Shown here in pieces: positions 1 through 9,951 of a DNA stretch of 36,471 nucleotides. The notes below the pieces were generated by a model. That model ran no database searches, was not told the DNA's origin, and saw nothing but the letters and a program-made list of their open reading frames with translations. The position numbers and the translations under genes are program-made. Within the stretch, counting starts at the first letter, position 1; each line of letters begins with the position of its first letter. This stretch comes from Polaromonas sp. Lineage in GTDB: Bacteria; Pseudomonadota; Gammaproteobacteria; Burkholderiales; Burkholderiaceae_C. Location: the NCBI GenBank assembly GCA_013824015.1, contig PNNC01000200.1:1-36471 (forward strand), in the 5' to 3' direction.

Positions 1-1297
<1,297 letters not shown>

Positions 1298-1332
1298 TCA
1301 GTTAAATAGGGTTGCTTCAGGTGTGCGAGAAC

Positions 1333-1623
1333 TTACTTCTCAACCACAGCGAAGAGGTCGTCTTCTTTCATGACCAGCAATTCGTCGCCATCGACCTTGA
1401 CGGTCTGGCCGCTGTATTTGCCGAACAGGACGCGGTCGCCGACCTTGACGGCCATGGCGCTGATTTCGCCCTTGTCGTTCTTCTTGCCGGGGCCGACGGC
1501 CAGCACTTCGCCTTGATCAGGCTTTTCGGCGGCGCTGTCAGGAATGACGATGCCGGAAGCGGTTTTGGTTTCGTTTTCGACACGTTTGACGATCACGCGG
1601 TCGTGCAGGGGGCGAAGTTTCAT
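1333..1623 (-). CDS. groS: Co-chaperonin GroES
   Basis: [46 protein letters not shown]...; start at the internal Met (1623), not the longer ORF-track start. Confidence 0.97.
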   Translation of the reverse strand: MKLRPLHDRVIVKRVENETKTASGIVIPDSAAEKPDQGEVLAVGPGKKNDKGEISAMAVKVGDRVLFGKYSGQTVKVDGDELLVMKEDDLFAVVEK

Positions 1624-1713
1624 GAAAGGCTCCTGATGTGAAACAGTGGTTATGGGATCAAAAAGCAGCCGTGCGAGGCGCGGCCACAATGAATGGGCTG
1701 GATGGAGTGGCTG

Positions 1714-1740
1714 TTAGCACTCAATACCATCGAGTGCTAA
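1714..1740 (-). promoter_or_regulatory. CIRCE operator (HrcA binding site)
   Basis: Perfect TTAGCACTC-N9-GAGTGCTAA, upstream of groES. Confidence 0.96.
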
Positions 1741-1768
1741 TCATAAGGCTGTTTGGCGGCCGTTTCAA
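1740..1768 (-). promoter_or_regulatory. groES-groEL promoter (sigma70-like, also partly sigma32-compatible)
   Basis: On the - strand TTGAAA-N17-TATGAT; the -10 abuts the CIRCE. The same bases read as CTTGAAA-N14-CCTTATGA (sigma32-like). Confidence 0.7.
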
Positions 1769-1943
1769 GTTCGGCAAGCAAAAAATGGCGGTCCGATAGG
1801 CGGGTCAGCCGGTCCCTCGGGACGGAAACCGCTGGCTGTCCTACAAAAGACCCGCCAGCGTCTGACAGGGCAGAACCGATTCCCCCTCTAAAGTGGCTTC
1901 AGGATCATTTCAGGCAGTGCCAGCCACATCCGGGGGAATATTG

Positions 1944-2147
1944 ATGAACCAGTTTGCAATTGACATGACGGCCCACCAGCCAGGTTTGCGTTCCGGCTAC
2001 CCGGTCCAGGGCGACACGCGTTTGCCTGCAGGCGGGCGTGTTGGCCCGGTGCGTCCGGCCTGGCCGTTTCTGGTCAATCCCAGTCGCCGGGGTGATCAGC
2101 AGGCACTCGCGCAAGAGGCTGGCAATTCATCCGGTTTTGCCAGTTGA
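1944..2147 (+). CDS. Hypothetical small protein (67 aa)
   Basis: ATG preceded by GGGGGA; MNQFAIDMTAHQPGLRSGYPVQGDTRLPAGGRVGPVRPAWPFLVNPSRRGDQQALAQEAGNSSGFAS; no recognised family. Confidence 0.35.
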   Translation: MNQFAIDMTAHQPGLRSGYPVQGDTRLPAGGRVGPVRPAWPFLVNPSRRGDQQALAQEAGNSSGFAS

Positions 2148-2181
2148 TCCCGGTCTGAAATTACCACCACGGAAGAACAGC

Positions 2182-2376
2182 ATGGGCGATACAAGCATTG
2201 GACAGGGCCAGCCGGCTGACAGCAACAACACCCAGGTCGACAAGAACAAGACCCCGCGCAAAACGTTCGGCGAAGAAGGCAGCAACAAGACACAGTCCAA
2301 GCCAGATCCGAATGCCCAGCCCTCCGATGTAGGCGCTGGCGGAAAATTCATCGAACCGTCGCCTTTCACGCGCTGA
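2182..2376 (+). CDS. Hypothetical small hydrophilic, low-complexity protein (64 aa)
   Basis: GGAAG Shine-Dalgarno about 7 nt before the ATG; MGDTSIGQGQPADSNNTQVDKNKTPRKTFGEEGSNKTQSKPDPNAQPSDVGAGGKFIEPSPFTR; followed by an intrinsic terminator. Confidence 0.55.
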   Translation: MGDTSIGQGQPADSNNTQVDKNKTPRKTFGEEGSNKTQSKPDPNAQPSDVGAGGKFIEPSPFTR

Positions 2377-2391
2377 GTTCAATCACCCCCC

Positions 2392-2424
2392 CAAAAAAAA
2401 GCCACCGCAAGCGGTGGCTTTTTT
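2392..2424. terminator. Intrinsic, potentially bidirectional terminator
   Basis: A-run + GCCACCGC-AA-GCGGTGGC + T6. Confidence 0.9.
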
Positions 2425-2667
2425 GCTTTCTGCCGGCTGCAAATGATCCTGTGTCGAGCTGCTGCGCAGGGAAGGCGCCATTGCCAAACGGGTGATACCG
2501 AATCGGCATTCAGTCCTACAGCAGGCTGGGGATGGAAAACTGGAATTTTCAAAAACCGCTGTTTATTATTTTTCAAAGTGCGATGAACGGCTCTTTCTGA
2601 TTCCTGAATGTGTTGCTGCTTGTCCTGCTTGACGCCATTTGGCAGATAACTTTGCTTATTCGAACAC

Positions 2668-4173
2668 ATGAAGATTCAGGACAATCTCAACCCCTCCCTC
2701 CTCTCCACGGGCATCGCTGGCCTCGACAACATTCTGGGCGGCGGCCTGACCAAGGACCGCATCTACCTGATTGAGGGCGAGCCCGGGACGGGCAAAACCA
2801 CCACCGGGCTGCAATTCCTGGTCGAAGGCGCCAGGCACGGCGAGTCGGTGGTGTACATCACGCTTGCCGAAACCCGCGGCGAGTTGCAGGGGGTGGGCGA
2901 GTCCCACGGCTGGGACATGCAGGGCATCCACATCCAGGAAGTCCTGCCCTCGGAGAACCTGCTGCAGCCCGAGGCCCAGTACACCATGTTCCACCCGTCG
3001 GAAGTCGAGATGGGCACCACCATGCAGCTGATTCTTGCCGCGATCGAGGAGCGCAAGCCGACCCGGGTGGTGATTGATTCGCTGTCGGAGTTGCAGTTGC
3101 TGGCCGATACGCCGCTGCGTTACCGGCGGCAGGTGCTGGCGCTCAAGCAGTTTTTTGCCAGCCGTTCCTGTACGGTGATGATGCTCGACGACCGCACCGC
3201 GGCCGGCATCGACCTGCAGGTGCGCAGCATCGCGCATGGCGTGATCACGCTGGAGCAGTCGGTCAAGGAATATGGCGCCGAGCGGCGCCGGGTCCGGGTC
3301 GTCAAATACCGTGGCATCGCCTTCCGCGGCGGCATGCACGACTACGACATCCAGTACGGCGGGCTGTGTGTCTACCCGAGGCTGGTGGCCGCCGAATCGC
3401 GGGTCATGGAAAAGCGCGAGCAGCTCAAGAGCGGCCTGACTGCGCTGGACGCGCTGCTGGGCGGCGGGCTGGAAGAAGGCACCAGCACGCTGATTGCCGG
3501 CCCGCCGGGCACCGGCAAATCCTCGCTGGCGGCCCAGTTTGTCGCCGCCGCCGCGGAGCGCGGCCAGCGCAGCGCCATGTTCCTGTTCGAGGAAGCCGCC
3601 AACAACCTGCTCAACCGCGCCGACGGACTGGGCATGCGGGTGCGTGGGCCCTATGACGAGGGCTTGCTGACCATCCAGCAGATCGACCCGGCGGAGCTGT
3701 CGCCCGGCGAGTTCGCGACGGCGGTGTGCCGGGCCGCGGACCAGGGCGCGAAGGTGGTGGTGATCGACAGCATCAACGGCTACCTCAATGCCATGCCCGA
3801 TGAACGCTTTTTGACCACCCACCTGCACGAGTTGTTGACCTACCTGGGCCAGCGCGGGGTGGTCACCATCCTGGTCGGCGTTCAGCAGGGCATGCTGGGC
3901 GGCCAGATGTCGACCACGGTGGATGCCAGCTATCTGGCCGACAACGTGCTGATGTTGCGTTATTTCGAGCATGACGGAGAGGTCAAGCAGGCGGTCTCCG
4001 TGTTCAAGAAGCGCGGCAGCCTGCATGAGCGAACCATTCGCCAGTTCTCCATGTCCGCCGATGGCATCCATGTGGGCGAGGTGTTGCGGGGCTTTCGCGG
4101 CATTCTGACCGGCGTGCCGGTCTACCTGGGGAACATGGGCAGCGCGGCAGGCAGCGAATCCGGGGTCCGCTAA
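2668..4173 (+). CDS. KaiC-like double-domain RecA-superfamily ATPase
   Basis: Two P-loops (GEPGTGKTTTGLQF, GPPGTGKSSLAAQF), two KaiC-type repeats (LSTGIAGLDNILGGGL..., LKSGLTALDALLGGGL...), C-terminal VFKKRGSLHERTIRQFSMSADGIHVG. Confidence 0.92.
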   Translation: MKIQDNLNPSLLSTGIAGLDNILGGGLTKDRIYLIEGEPGTGKTTTGLQFLVEGARHGESVVYITLAETRGELQGVGESHGWDMQGIHIQEVLPSENLLQPEAQYTMFHPSEVEMGTTMQLILAAIEERKPTRVVIDSLSELQLLADTPLRYRRQVLALKQFFASRSCTVMMLDDRTAAGIDLQVRSIAHGVITLEQSVKEYGAERRRVRVVKYRGIAFRGGMHDYDIQYGGLCVYPRLVAAESRVMEKREQLKSGLTALDALLGGGLEEGTSTLIAGPPGTGKSSLAAQFVAAAAERGQRSAMFLFEEAANNLLNRADGLGMRVRGPYDEGLLTIQQIDPAELSPGEFATAVCRAADQGAKVVVIDSINGYLNAMPDERFLTTHLHELLTYLGQRGVVTILVGVQQGMLGGQMSTTVDASYLADNVLMLRYFEHDGEVKQAVSVFKKRGSLHERTIRQFSMSADGIHVGEVLRGFRGILTGVPVYLGNMGSAAGSESGVR

Positions 4174-5703
4174 GTGGAGCGACGTATCGTCATCTGCACC
4201 CCGACCGGGCAGGATGCGACCCTGACGTCCAGGGTGTTCCGCTCGGTGGACATCGGCTGCATGGTGTGCCGCGACACCGGGGAATTGCTCGAACAGTTGC
4301 CGCGGGGCGCGGGCGCCCTGTTGCTGGCCGAGGAAGTGATCAGCGGCGCAGCCATGCGGCCGCTGGCCGAGTATGTGGCCAGCCAGCCGACTTGGTCAGA
4401 CCTGCCGATTCTGCTGCTGACCCGCAGCGGCGCCGATTCCCTGGACGTACGGCGGGCCGTGGACCGCCTGGGCAATGTCACCCTGATGGAGCGACCGGTG
4501 CGCACCATTGCGCTGATCTCTGCGGCCCGCTCGGCGATCCGGGCGCGCGAGCGCCAGTATCAGGTCCGGGATGCCGATCAGCGCAAGGACGAGTTCCTGG
4601 CCACGCTGGCGCATGAGCTGCGTAATCCGCTGGCGCCGATACGCACGTCCATGGGCATTCTCAAACACCTGCATCCGGATTCCGACCCGGTGACCCGCCT
4701 GCGCAACGTGGTGGACCGGCAGGTCACCCACCTCACGCGGCTGGTGGACGACCTGCTCGACGTCGCCCGGATCACCAGCGGCAAGGTGGTTCTCAAGAAA
4801 GACCGCATCACGCTGCGGTCGGTGGTCAACCACGCCATCGAGATATCCAGCTCCTCCATGGAAGCCAAGAAACACCGGCTCGATGTGAAGGAGACCGAAG
4901 GTGATTACCTGCTCAACGCGGACCATGCGCGCCTGGTGCAGAGTGTGGCCAACCTGCTGGTCAACGCCGCCAAGTTCACGCCGCCCCAGGGGCATATCGT
5001 GCTGGAGACGCAGGTGCGCGGCGATACCGTGACATTCAGCGTGCGGGACAACGGCATCGGGCTGGAGCCGGTGTCGCTGACGCGCATTTTTGACCTGTTT
5101 GCGCAGACACCGGTGCCTGGGGAGGCGCCGACCGGCCTGGGCATCGGCCTGAGCCTGGCCAGGCAATTTGCGGAAATGCATGGCAGCAAGCTGCATGCGG
5201 TGAGCGAAGGTCTGGGCCGTGGCAGTGAATTTGTACTGACGCTGCCGGTGGTGGTCGAGCAGAAACAAGCCCCGCTGGGCCCGGAGGCGGCGGTCATCGC
5301 ACCGGCTGTTTCCGGCCGCCTGAGAAAAGTGCTGGTGGTTGACGACAACGTGGATGCGGCCGATACCCTGGGCGCCCTGCTGGGCATGGACGGTTTTGCC
5401 GTGAGCACCGTGTATGACGGTGTGGCCGCGGTGGCGCAGGCCAGGGCAGCCGCTCCCGATATCGTGGTCATGGACATCGGCATGCCGGGCATGGACGGTT
5501 ATGACGCCGCTCGCCTGATCCGGCAGCAGCCCGGCGGCGACAAAATTCTGCTGATCGCGCTGACCGGCTGGGGCCAGTCCACCGACAGAAAACGCGCCAG
5601 CGAAGCGGGGTTTGACCACCATCTGGTCAAACCCGTGGATTACGAATTGCTGATGCAGTGCCTGCAGCAGCTGCCTGCCGAAGCCGTTGCGCAGCGCGCC
5701 TGA
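4174..5703 (+). CDS. Hybrid histidine kinase: N-terminal degenerate receiver-like region, HisKA, HATPase_c, C-terminal REC
   Basis: GTG start directly after the kaiC-like TAA; H-box [18 protein letters not shown]-box [10 protein letters not shown]-boxes DNGIGLEP and [36 protein letters not shown]...[14 protein letters not shown]...LVKPVD. Confidence 0.92.
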   Translation: MERRIVICTPTGQDATLTSRVFRSVDIGCMVCRDTGELLEQLPRGAGALLLAEEVISGAAMRPLAEYVASQPTWSDLPILLLTRSGADSLDVRRAVDRLGNVTLMERPVRTIALISAARSAIRARERQYQVRDADQRKDEFLATLAHELRNPLAPIRTSMGILKHLHPDSDPVTRLRNVVDRQVTHLTRLVDDLLDVARITSGKVVLKKDRITLRSVVNHAIEISSSSMEAKKHRLDVKETEGDYLLNADHARLVQSVANLLVNAAKFTPPQGHIVLETQVRGDTVTFSVRDNGIGLEPVSLTRIFDLFAQTPVPGEAPTGLGIGLSLARQFAEMHGSKLHAVSEGLGRGSEFVLTLPVVVEQKQAPLGPEAAVIAPAVSGRLRKVLVVDDNVDAADTLGALLGMDGFAVSTVYDGVAAVAQARAAAPDIVVMDIGMPGMDGYDAARLIRQQPGGDKILLIALTGWGQSTDRKRASEAGFDHHLVKPVDYELLMQCLQQLPAEAVAQRA

Positions 5704-5727
5704 AGGCCAGCGCCGCATGCAGGCCCC

Positions 5728-5757
5728 GCCATGCGCCGGCGCGAGCCAGCGCATGGC
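5728..5757. terminator. Hairpin between convergent kinase and metK genes
   Basis: GCCATGCGC-N12-GCGCATGGC, 9-bp perfect inverted repeat; no clear U tract, so terminator function is tentative. Confidence 0.4.
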
Positions 5758-5763
5758 AAGGGC

Positions 5764-6948
5764 TTATTTGAGGCCGGCTGCTGCCCGGAGGGCTGCAGCT
5801 TTATCGGTACGCTCCCAGGTGAATTCCGGCTCGTCGCGGCCGAAGTGGCCGTAGGCGGCGGTTTTTTCGTAGATCGGGCGCAGCAGGTCCAGCATCTGGA
5901 TGATGCCCTTCGGGCGCAGGTCGAAATGTTCGTTCACCAGCGCCGAGAGTTTTTCGTCCGACATCACGCCGGTGCCTTCGGTGTAGACCGTGACGTTCAT
6001 GGGACGGGCCACACCGATGGCATACGCGACCTGGATCTGGCACTGCTTGGCCAGGCCGGCGGCCACGATGTTCTTGGCGACATAACGCGCAGCGTAAGCG
6101 GCCGAGCGGTCCACCTTGGAGGGATCCTTGCCGCTGAACGCGCCACCGCCGTGCGGGCAGGCGCCGCCGTAGGTGTCCACAATGATCTTGCGGCCGGTCA
6201 GGCCGCAATCGCCCTGCGGACCGCCGATGACAAAACGGCCGGTCGGGTTGATCAGGTACTTGGTGTCTTTCAGCCACTCCTTGGGCAGCACCGGCTTGAT
6301 GATTTCCTCGATGATGGCTTCCACAAAGGAGGCCTTCATCTTGTGCGCGGTTTCGCTCTGGTCAGGGCTGTGCTGGGTCGACAGCACCACGGTGTCAATG
6401 CTGTGCGGCTTGCCATCCACATAACGCATGGTGACCTGGCTCTTGGCGTCCGGGCGCAGGAAAGGCAGGCGGCCGTCCTTGCGCAACTGCGCCTGGCGCT
6501 CGACCAGGCGGTGGGCGTAATAAATCGGCGCGGGCATCAGCTCGGGCGTTTCGTCGCAGGCGTAGCCGAACATCAGGCCCTGGTCGCCGGCGCCGGTGTT
6601 CAGGTGGTCGTCGGACGCGTGGTCCACGCCCTGGGCGATGTCGTTGGACTGCTTGTCGTAACAGACCATCACGGCGCAACCCTTGTAGTCGATGCCGTAC
6701 TCGGTATTGTCGTAACCGATGCGCTTGATGGTGTCGCGTGCGACCTGGATGTAGTCCACATGCGCGTTGGTGGTGATCTCGCCGGCCAGCACCACGAGGC
6801 CGGTGTTGGTCAGGGTCTCGGCAGCGACGCGGGACAGCGGGTCCTGCTTGAAAATGGCATCAAGGATGGCATCGGAAATCTGGTCGGCCACCTTGTCGGG
6901 ATGGCCTTCAGAGACGGATTCGGAAGTAAAGAGAAAATCGTTCGCCAT
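5764..6948 (-). CDS. metK: S-adenosylmethionine synthetase
   Basis: [33 protein letters not shown]...; [39 protein letters not shown]. Confidence 0.98.
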   Translation of the reverse strand: MANDFLFTSESVSEGHPDKVADQISDAILDAIFKQDPLSRVAAETLTNTGLVVLAGEITTNAHVDYIQVARDTIKRIGYDNTEYGIDYKGCAVMVCYDKQSNDIAQGVDHASDDHLNTGAGDQGLMFGYACDETPELMPAPIYYAHRLVERQAQLRKDGRLPFLRPDAKSQVTMRYVDGKPHSIDTVVLSTQHSPDQSETAHKMKASFVEAIIEEIIKPVLPKEWLKDTKYLINPTGRFVIGGPQGDCGLTGRKIIVDTYGGACPHGGGAFSGKDPSKVDRSAAYAARYVAKNIVAAGLAKQCQIQVAYAIGVARPMNVTVYTEGTGVMSDEKLSALVNEHFDLRPKGIIQMLDLLRPIYEKTAAYGHFGRDEPEFTWERTDKAAALRAAAGLK

Positions 6949-7107
6949 TGCGTACACTCCATGAAGTTAGTCGGCGCGTTGCCGGCTTGGGGTGCCTCGG
7001 CGAACGCTTTAGCAGTTTGGTTTAATGTCGCCCTGCAAGTTGTTCAATAACTCGGCGACAGCTTCGATTATATCCGTCCGTCCTTCCCGCTGTCTGCGCC
7101 TGCCTTC

Positions 7108-7971
7108 ATGATCCTTCTGTTCCGGTTTTTCTCCCGTTGGCCACTGGCTGCGTTACATGCGCTGGGCGCCGCTCTGGGCTGGCTGGTCTGGTGGCTGAGT
7201 CCCGGCTATCGGCGGGAATTCCGCGCCAATGTGGCGCAGGCCGGGCTCGATTTCGAGACCGCGCGGCCGGCCATCGGCGAAGCCGGGCGTTTTGTCGCCG
7301 AACTGCCCAAGCTGTGGATGCGTCCACCGGGCGAGTCCTGTCTGGGCAATGTGCGCATCGAGGGGCAGGCCCATGTCAGCCTGGCCTTTGAGCGCGGCCG
7401 GGGCGTGGTGTTTTTTGGGCCGCACTGCGGCAGTTTTGAACTCGGACCGCAGGCGCTGGCCGAGCTGTATGGGCCGATCACGGCGATTTACCGCCCGGCG
7501 CGCAAGCCCTGGCTGGCGCGGCTGGAACGGCTGGCGCGCAGCCGGCCGGGCCTCACGGTGGTGCCGGCCAGCCTGAGCGGCATTCGCCAGATGTTCCGCA
7601 CGCTCAAAAACAACCAGGCGGTGGCGCTGCTGACCGACCAGGTGCCGCCGGAGGGGCAGGGCGTGTGGGCACCGTTTTTCGGCAAGCCGGCCTACACCAT
7701 GACGCTGGCCGCGCGGCTGGCGCTGCAAAGCGGCGCGGTGGTGCTGCCGGTCAGCTGCGAGCGGCGGGCACACGGGCAGGGCTATTTCCTGAAAATCTGG
7801 CCGCCGCTGACCGCGCTCGACAGCCTGCCCAAAACCGGGCTGTTGCCGGCGGTGACCATCATCAACCAGGCGATCGAGGCGATTGTGCGGACGCAGCCCG
7901 GCCAGTACCTGTGGGGCTACGCGCGTTACAAGCAGCCGCGCCAGCAGGAAACAGACGGGGAGGGCGTTTGA
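7108..7971 (+). CDS. Lysophospholipid/lipid A biosynthesis acyltransferase (LpxL/HtrB family)
   Basis: MILLFRFFSRWPLAALHALGAALGWLVWWLSPGYRREFRANVAQAG...GVVFFGPHCGSFEL...LLTDQVPPEGQGVWAPFFGKPAYTM. Confidence 0.9.
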   Translation: MILLFRFFSRWPLAALHALGAALGWLVWWLSPGYRREFRANVAQAGLDFETARPAIGEAGRFVAELPKLWMRPPGESCLGNVRIEGQAHVSLAFERGRGVVFFGPHCGSFELGPQALAELYGPITAIYRPARKPWLARLERLARSRPGLTVVPASLSGIRQMFRTLKNNQAVALLTDQVPPEGQGVWAPFFGKPAYTMTLAARLALQSGAVVLPVSCERRAHGQGYFLKIWPPLTALDSLPKTGLLPAVTIINQAIEAIVRTQPGQYLWGYARYKQPRQQETDGEGV

Positions 7972-8864
7972 GAACCCCGCGCCAGTTCGCCAGCTACGTT
8001 TTCACGCGCAGCGGCATTGTGTTCATGCAGCTGCTGGCGGCCCTGCCGCTGCCTGTGATCCGTGCCATGGGCGTGCTGCTGGGCTGGCTGCTGTATGTTC
8101 TGGCGGCGCCGCGCCGCCGCGTGGTGGCGACCAATTTGCGCCTGTGTTTCCCGGAGCGCAGCGAGTCCGAGCGGCGCCTGCTGGCACGTCAGACCTTTGT
8201 CTATTTTGCCCAGGCCTGGCTGGACCGCAGCTGGCTCTGGCATGGCCATCCCGACAAGCTCCGGCAGCGCCTCAAGCTCAAGGGCGCGCTGGCCGAACTT
8301 GACGGCGAGCGGCCGGTGGTGCTGTTTGCGCCGCATTTTGTCGGACTCGACGCGGGTTGGGCGGCGCTGACGCAGCAACTGCCGCGCGCCTTCACGACGA
8401 TTTACACCGACCAGGCCAACAAGTTGTTGGACCGCTGGATCCTGCGTGGTCGCCGGCGTTTTGCCAATGCCCGGCTGTTCGGCCGCGCCGAAGGGGTGCA
8501 GCCCATCATCAGCGCCCTGCGCGCGGGCCAGCCGCTGTATTTGCTGCCCGACATGAACTTCGGGCCGGAGGAGTCGGTGTTTGTGCCTTTTTACGGCATC
8601 GACGCCGCGACCGTCCCCTCGCTCTCGCGGTTTGCCAAACTTGGCCGCGCCAGGGTGGTGCCGGTGGTGACGCGTTTGACACCGACCGGCTATGAGGTGG
8701 AGCTGATGCCGGCCTGGACCGATGTGCCCTCGGCCGACTTTGTAGCCGACACCGCGCTGATGAATGCGCGGCTGCAGGGTTATATCAACACCATGCCGGC
8801 GCAGTACTACTGGGTGCACAAGCGCTTCAAGAGCCGGCCCGGCGGGGAGCCATCGATCTACTGA
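7968..8864 (+). CDS. Second LpxL/HtrB-family acyltransferase (start uncertain: TTG 7968 or ATG 8025)
   Basis: LPLPVIRAMGVLLGWLLYVLAAPRRRVVATNLRLCFPERSESERRLLAR...VVLFAPHFVGLDAG...LPDMNFGPEESVFVPFYG. Confidence 0.88.
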   Translation: MRTPRQFASYVFTRSGIVFMQLLAALPLPVIRAMGVLLGWLLYVLAAPRRRVVATNLRLCFPERSESERRLLARQTFVYFAQAWLDRSWLWHGHPDKLRQRLKLKGALAELDGERPVVLFAPHFVGLDAGWAALTQQLPRAFTTIYTDQANKLLDRWILRGRRRFANARLFGRAEGVQPIISALRAGQPLYLLPDMNFGPEESVFVPFYGIDAATVPSLSRFAKLGRARVVPVVTRLTPTGYEVELMPAWTDVPSADFVADTALMNARLQGYINTMPAQYYWVHKRFKSRPGGEPSIY

Positions 8865-8878
8865 GCGCGGTTTCAGGC

Positions 8879-8934
8879 GTTATATGCCTCCAGCCCATGT
8901 CGGATGGTCGTTGCCTGCTATCAAAATCAGAGTG
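8879..8934 (-). repeat. 56-nt two-hairpin dispersed repeat, copy A
   Basis: Ungapped alignment with copies B-D; TTTTGATAGCAG...CGACATGGGCTGGAGGC on the - strand. Confidence 0.75.
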
Positions 8935-8943
8935 CTGAAGGCC

Positions 8944-9858
8944 TCAGGACGGGTTCAGAAAATCTTGCAGCAGGCGGGTCACCAGCGCCGGCTGTTCGTG
9001 CACGATCCAGTGTGAGGCGCCCGGGATCTTGTGCAGCTGCATCTCAGGCACCCAGGCGTCCAGACCCTCGACCAGCGCCGGCGGCAGCGCGATATCGTCC
9101 ATGGCCCAGAGCACCAGCGTCGGCAAGCGCACGGTCAGCAGTTCCGGCGGCAGGGTCACCGCGGCCGCTGCCGGGTCTTGGGGACGCGGCGGCCGCAGCG
9201 GCGAGGCGCGGTAGAGGTTGCAGCCGCCGGTCAGGCCGGCGCGCCAGATCGCCCGGTACTGGTCTTTCACCGCGTCCGTCAGCCAGGCCGGCGTGCCGGC
9301 CTGCGGATCCTTGCCATTGGTCAAGAACTGCCAGAGCCGGCGGAAATCGTCCTCGGCCAGCAGGGTTTCGGCGTCCGGGCGGATCAGGAAGTTCATGTAG
9401 GCGCTGGACGCCTGCTGCGCCGGCGAATGCTGCAACTCGCGCAGAAAAGTCCCCGGGTGCGGCGAATTGATGATCACCAGTTTTTTCATCAGCTGCGGCA
9501 GCGTCGCCGCGACACTCCAGGCGACCGCGCCGCCCCAGTCGTGGGCCACCAGCGCTTCAAGCTGGCCATTCGGCGCGACCTCGGCCACCAGCGCCGCGAT
9601 GTCCTGCACCAGGTGTTTGGCGCGGTAGGCCGCCGCATCGGTGGGTGCGCTGGATTGCTCAAACCCGCGCAAATTGGGGGCAATACAGAAATAGCCGCCG
9701 TTGGCAGGCTGGGCAAAGTGTTCGAGCAGGCCATCCCAGACAAAGGCGGCTTCCGGGAAACCGTGCAGAAACATCAGCACTGGCCGGTCGGCGTCGCCCG
9801 CCATGCGGCAGGACAGGGTGATGCCGTGGGGCAGGGTCAGCTGGCGGGTCTCGATCAT
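8944..9858 (-). CDS. Alpha/beta hydrolase, epoxide hydrolase/haloalkane dehalogenase-like
   Basis: MIETRQLTLPHGITLSCRMAGDADRPVLMFLHGFPEAAFVWDGLLEHF...; nucleophile elbow VAHDWGGAVAW; alternative ATG at 9870 lies inside repeat copy B. Confidence 0.85.
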   Translation of the reverse strand: MIETRQLTLPHGITLSCRMAGDADRPVLMFLHGFPEAAFVWDGLLEHFAQPANGGYFCIAPNLRGFEQSSAPTDAAAYRAKHLVQDIAALVAEVAPNGQLEALVAHDWGGAVAWSVAATLPQLMKKLVIINSPHPGTFLRELQHSPAQQASSAYMNFLIRPDAETLLAEDDFRRLWQFLTNGKDPQAGTPAWLTDAVKDQYRAIWRAGLTGGCNLYRASPLRPPRPQDPAAAAVTLPPELLTVRLPTLVLWAMDDIALPPALVEGLDAWVPEMQLHKIPGASHWIVHEQPALVTRLLQDFLNPS

Positions 9859-9860
9859 GA

Positions 9861-9916
9861 TGCTATGCATTTAATAGCTGCCCGCCCATGTCAGTCATGG
9901 GCTGGAGGCAGATTTG
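9861..9916 (+). repeat. 56-nt two-hairpin dispersed repeat, copy B
   Basis: TGCTATGCATTTAATAGCTGCCCGCCCATGTCAGTCATGGGCTGGAGGCAGATTTG; 45/56 identical to copy C without gaps (hand count). Confidence 0.85.
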
Positions 9917-9951
9917 TCTCAAAAAATGCAGAGCGGCCGGCGTGCCGGCTC

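Noticed and set aside
1944-2376. Toxin-antitoxin pair from the two small ORFs
   Set aside because: Neither small protein shows a toxin fold or DNA-binding antitoxin motif; no support beyond size and adjacency.
2640-2666. Possible sigma54 promoter TTGGCAGATAACTTTGCT before the kaiC-like gene
   Set aside because: GG to GC spacing is one nucleotide too long (13 rather than 12).
2656-4071. 471-aa - strand ORF
   Set aside because: Antisense shadow of the kaiC-like gene; the His/Gln/Ala-rich composition is typical of complement-frame artefacts.
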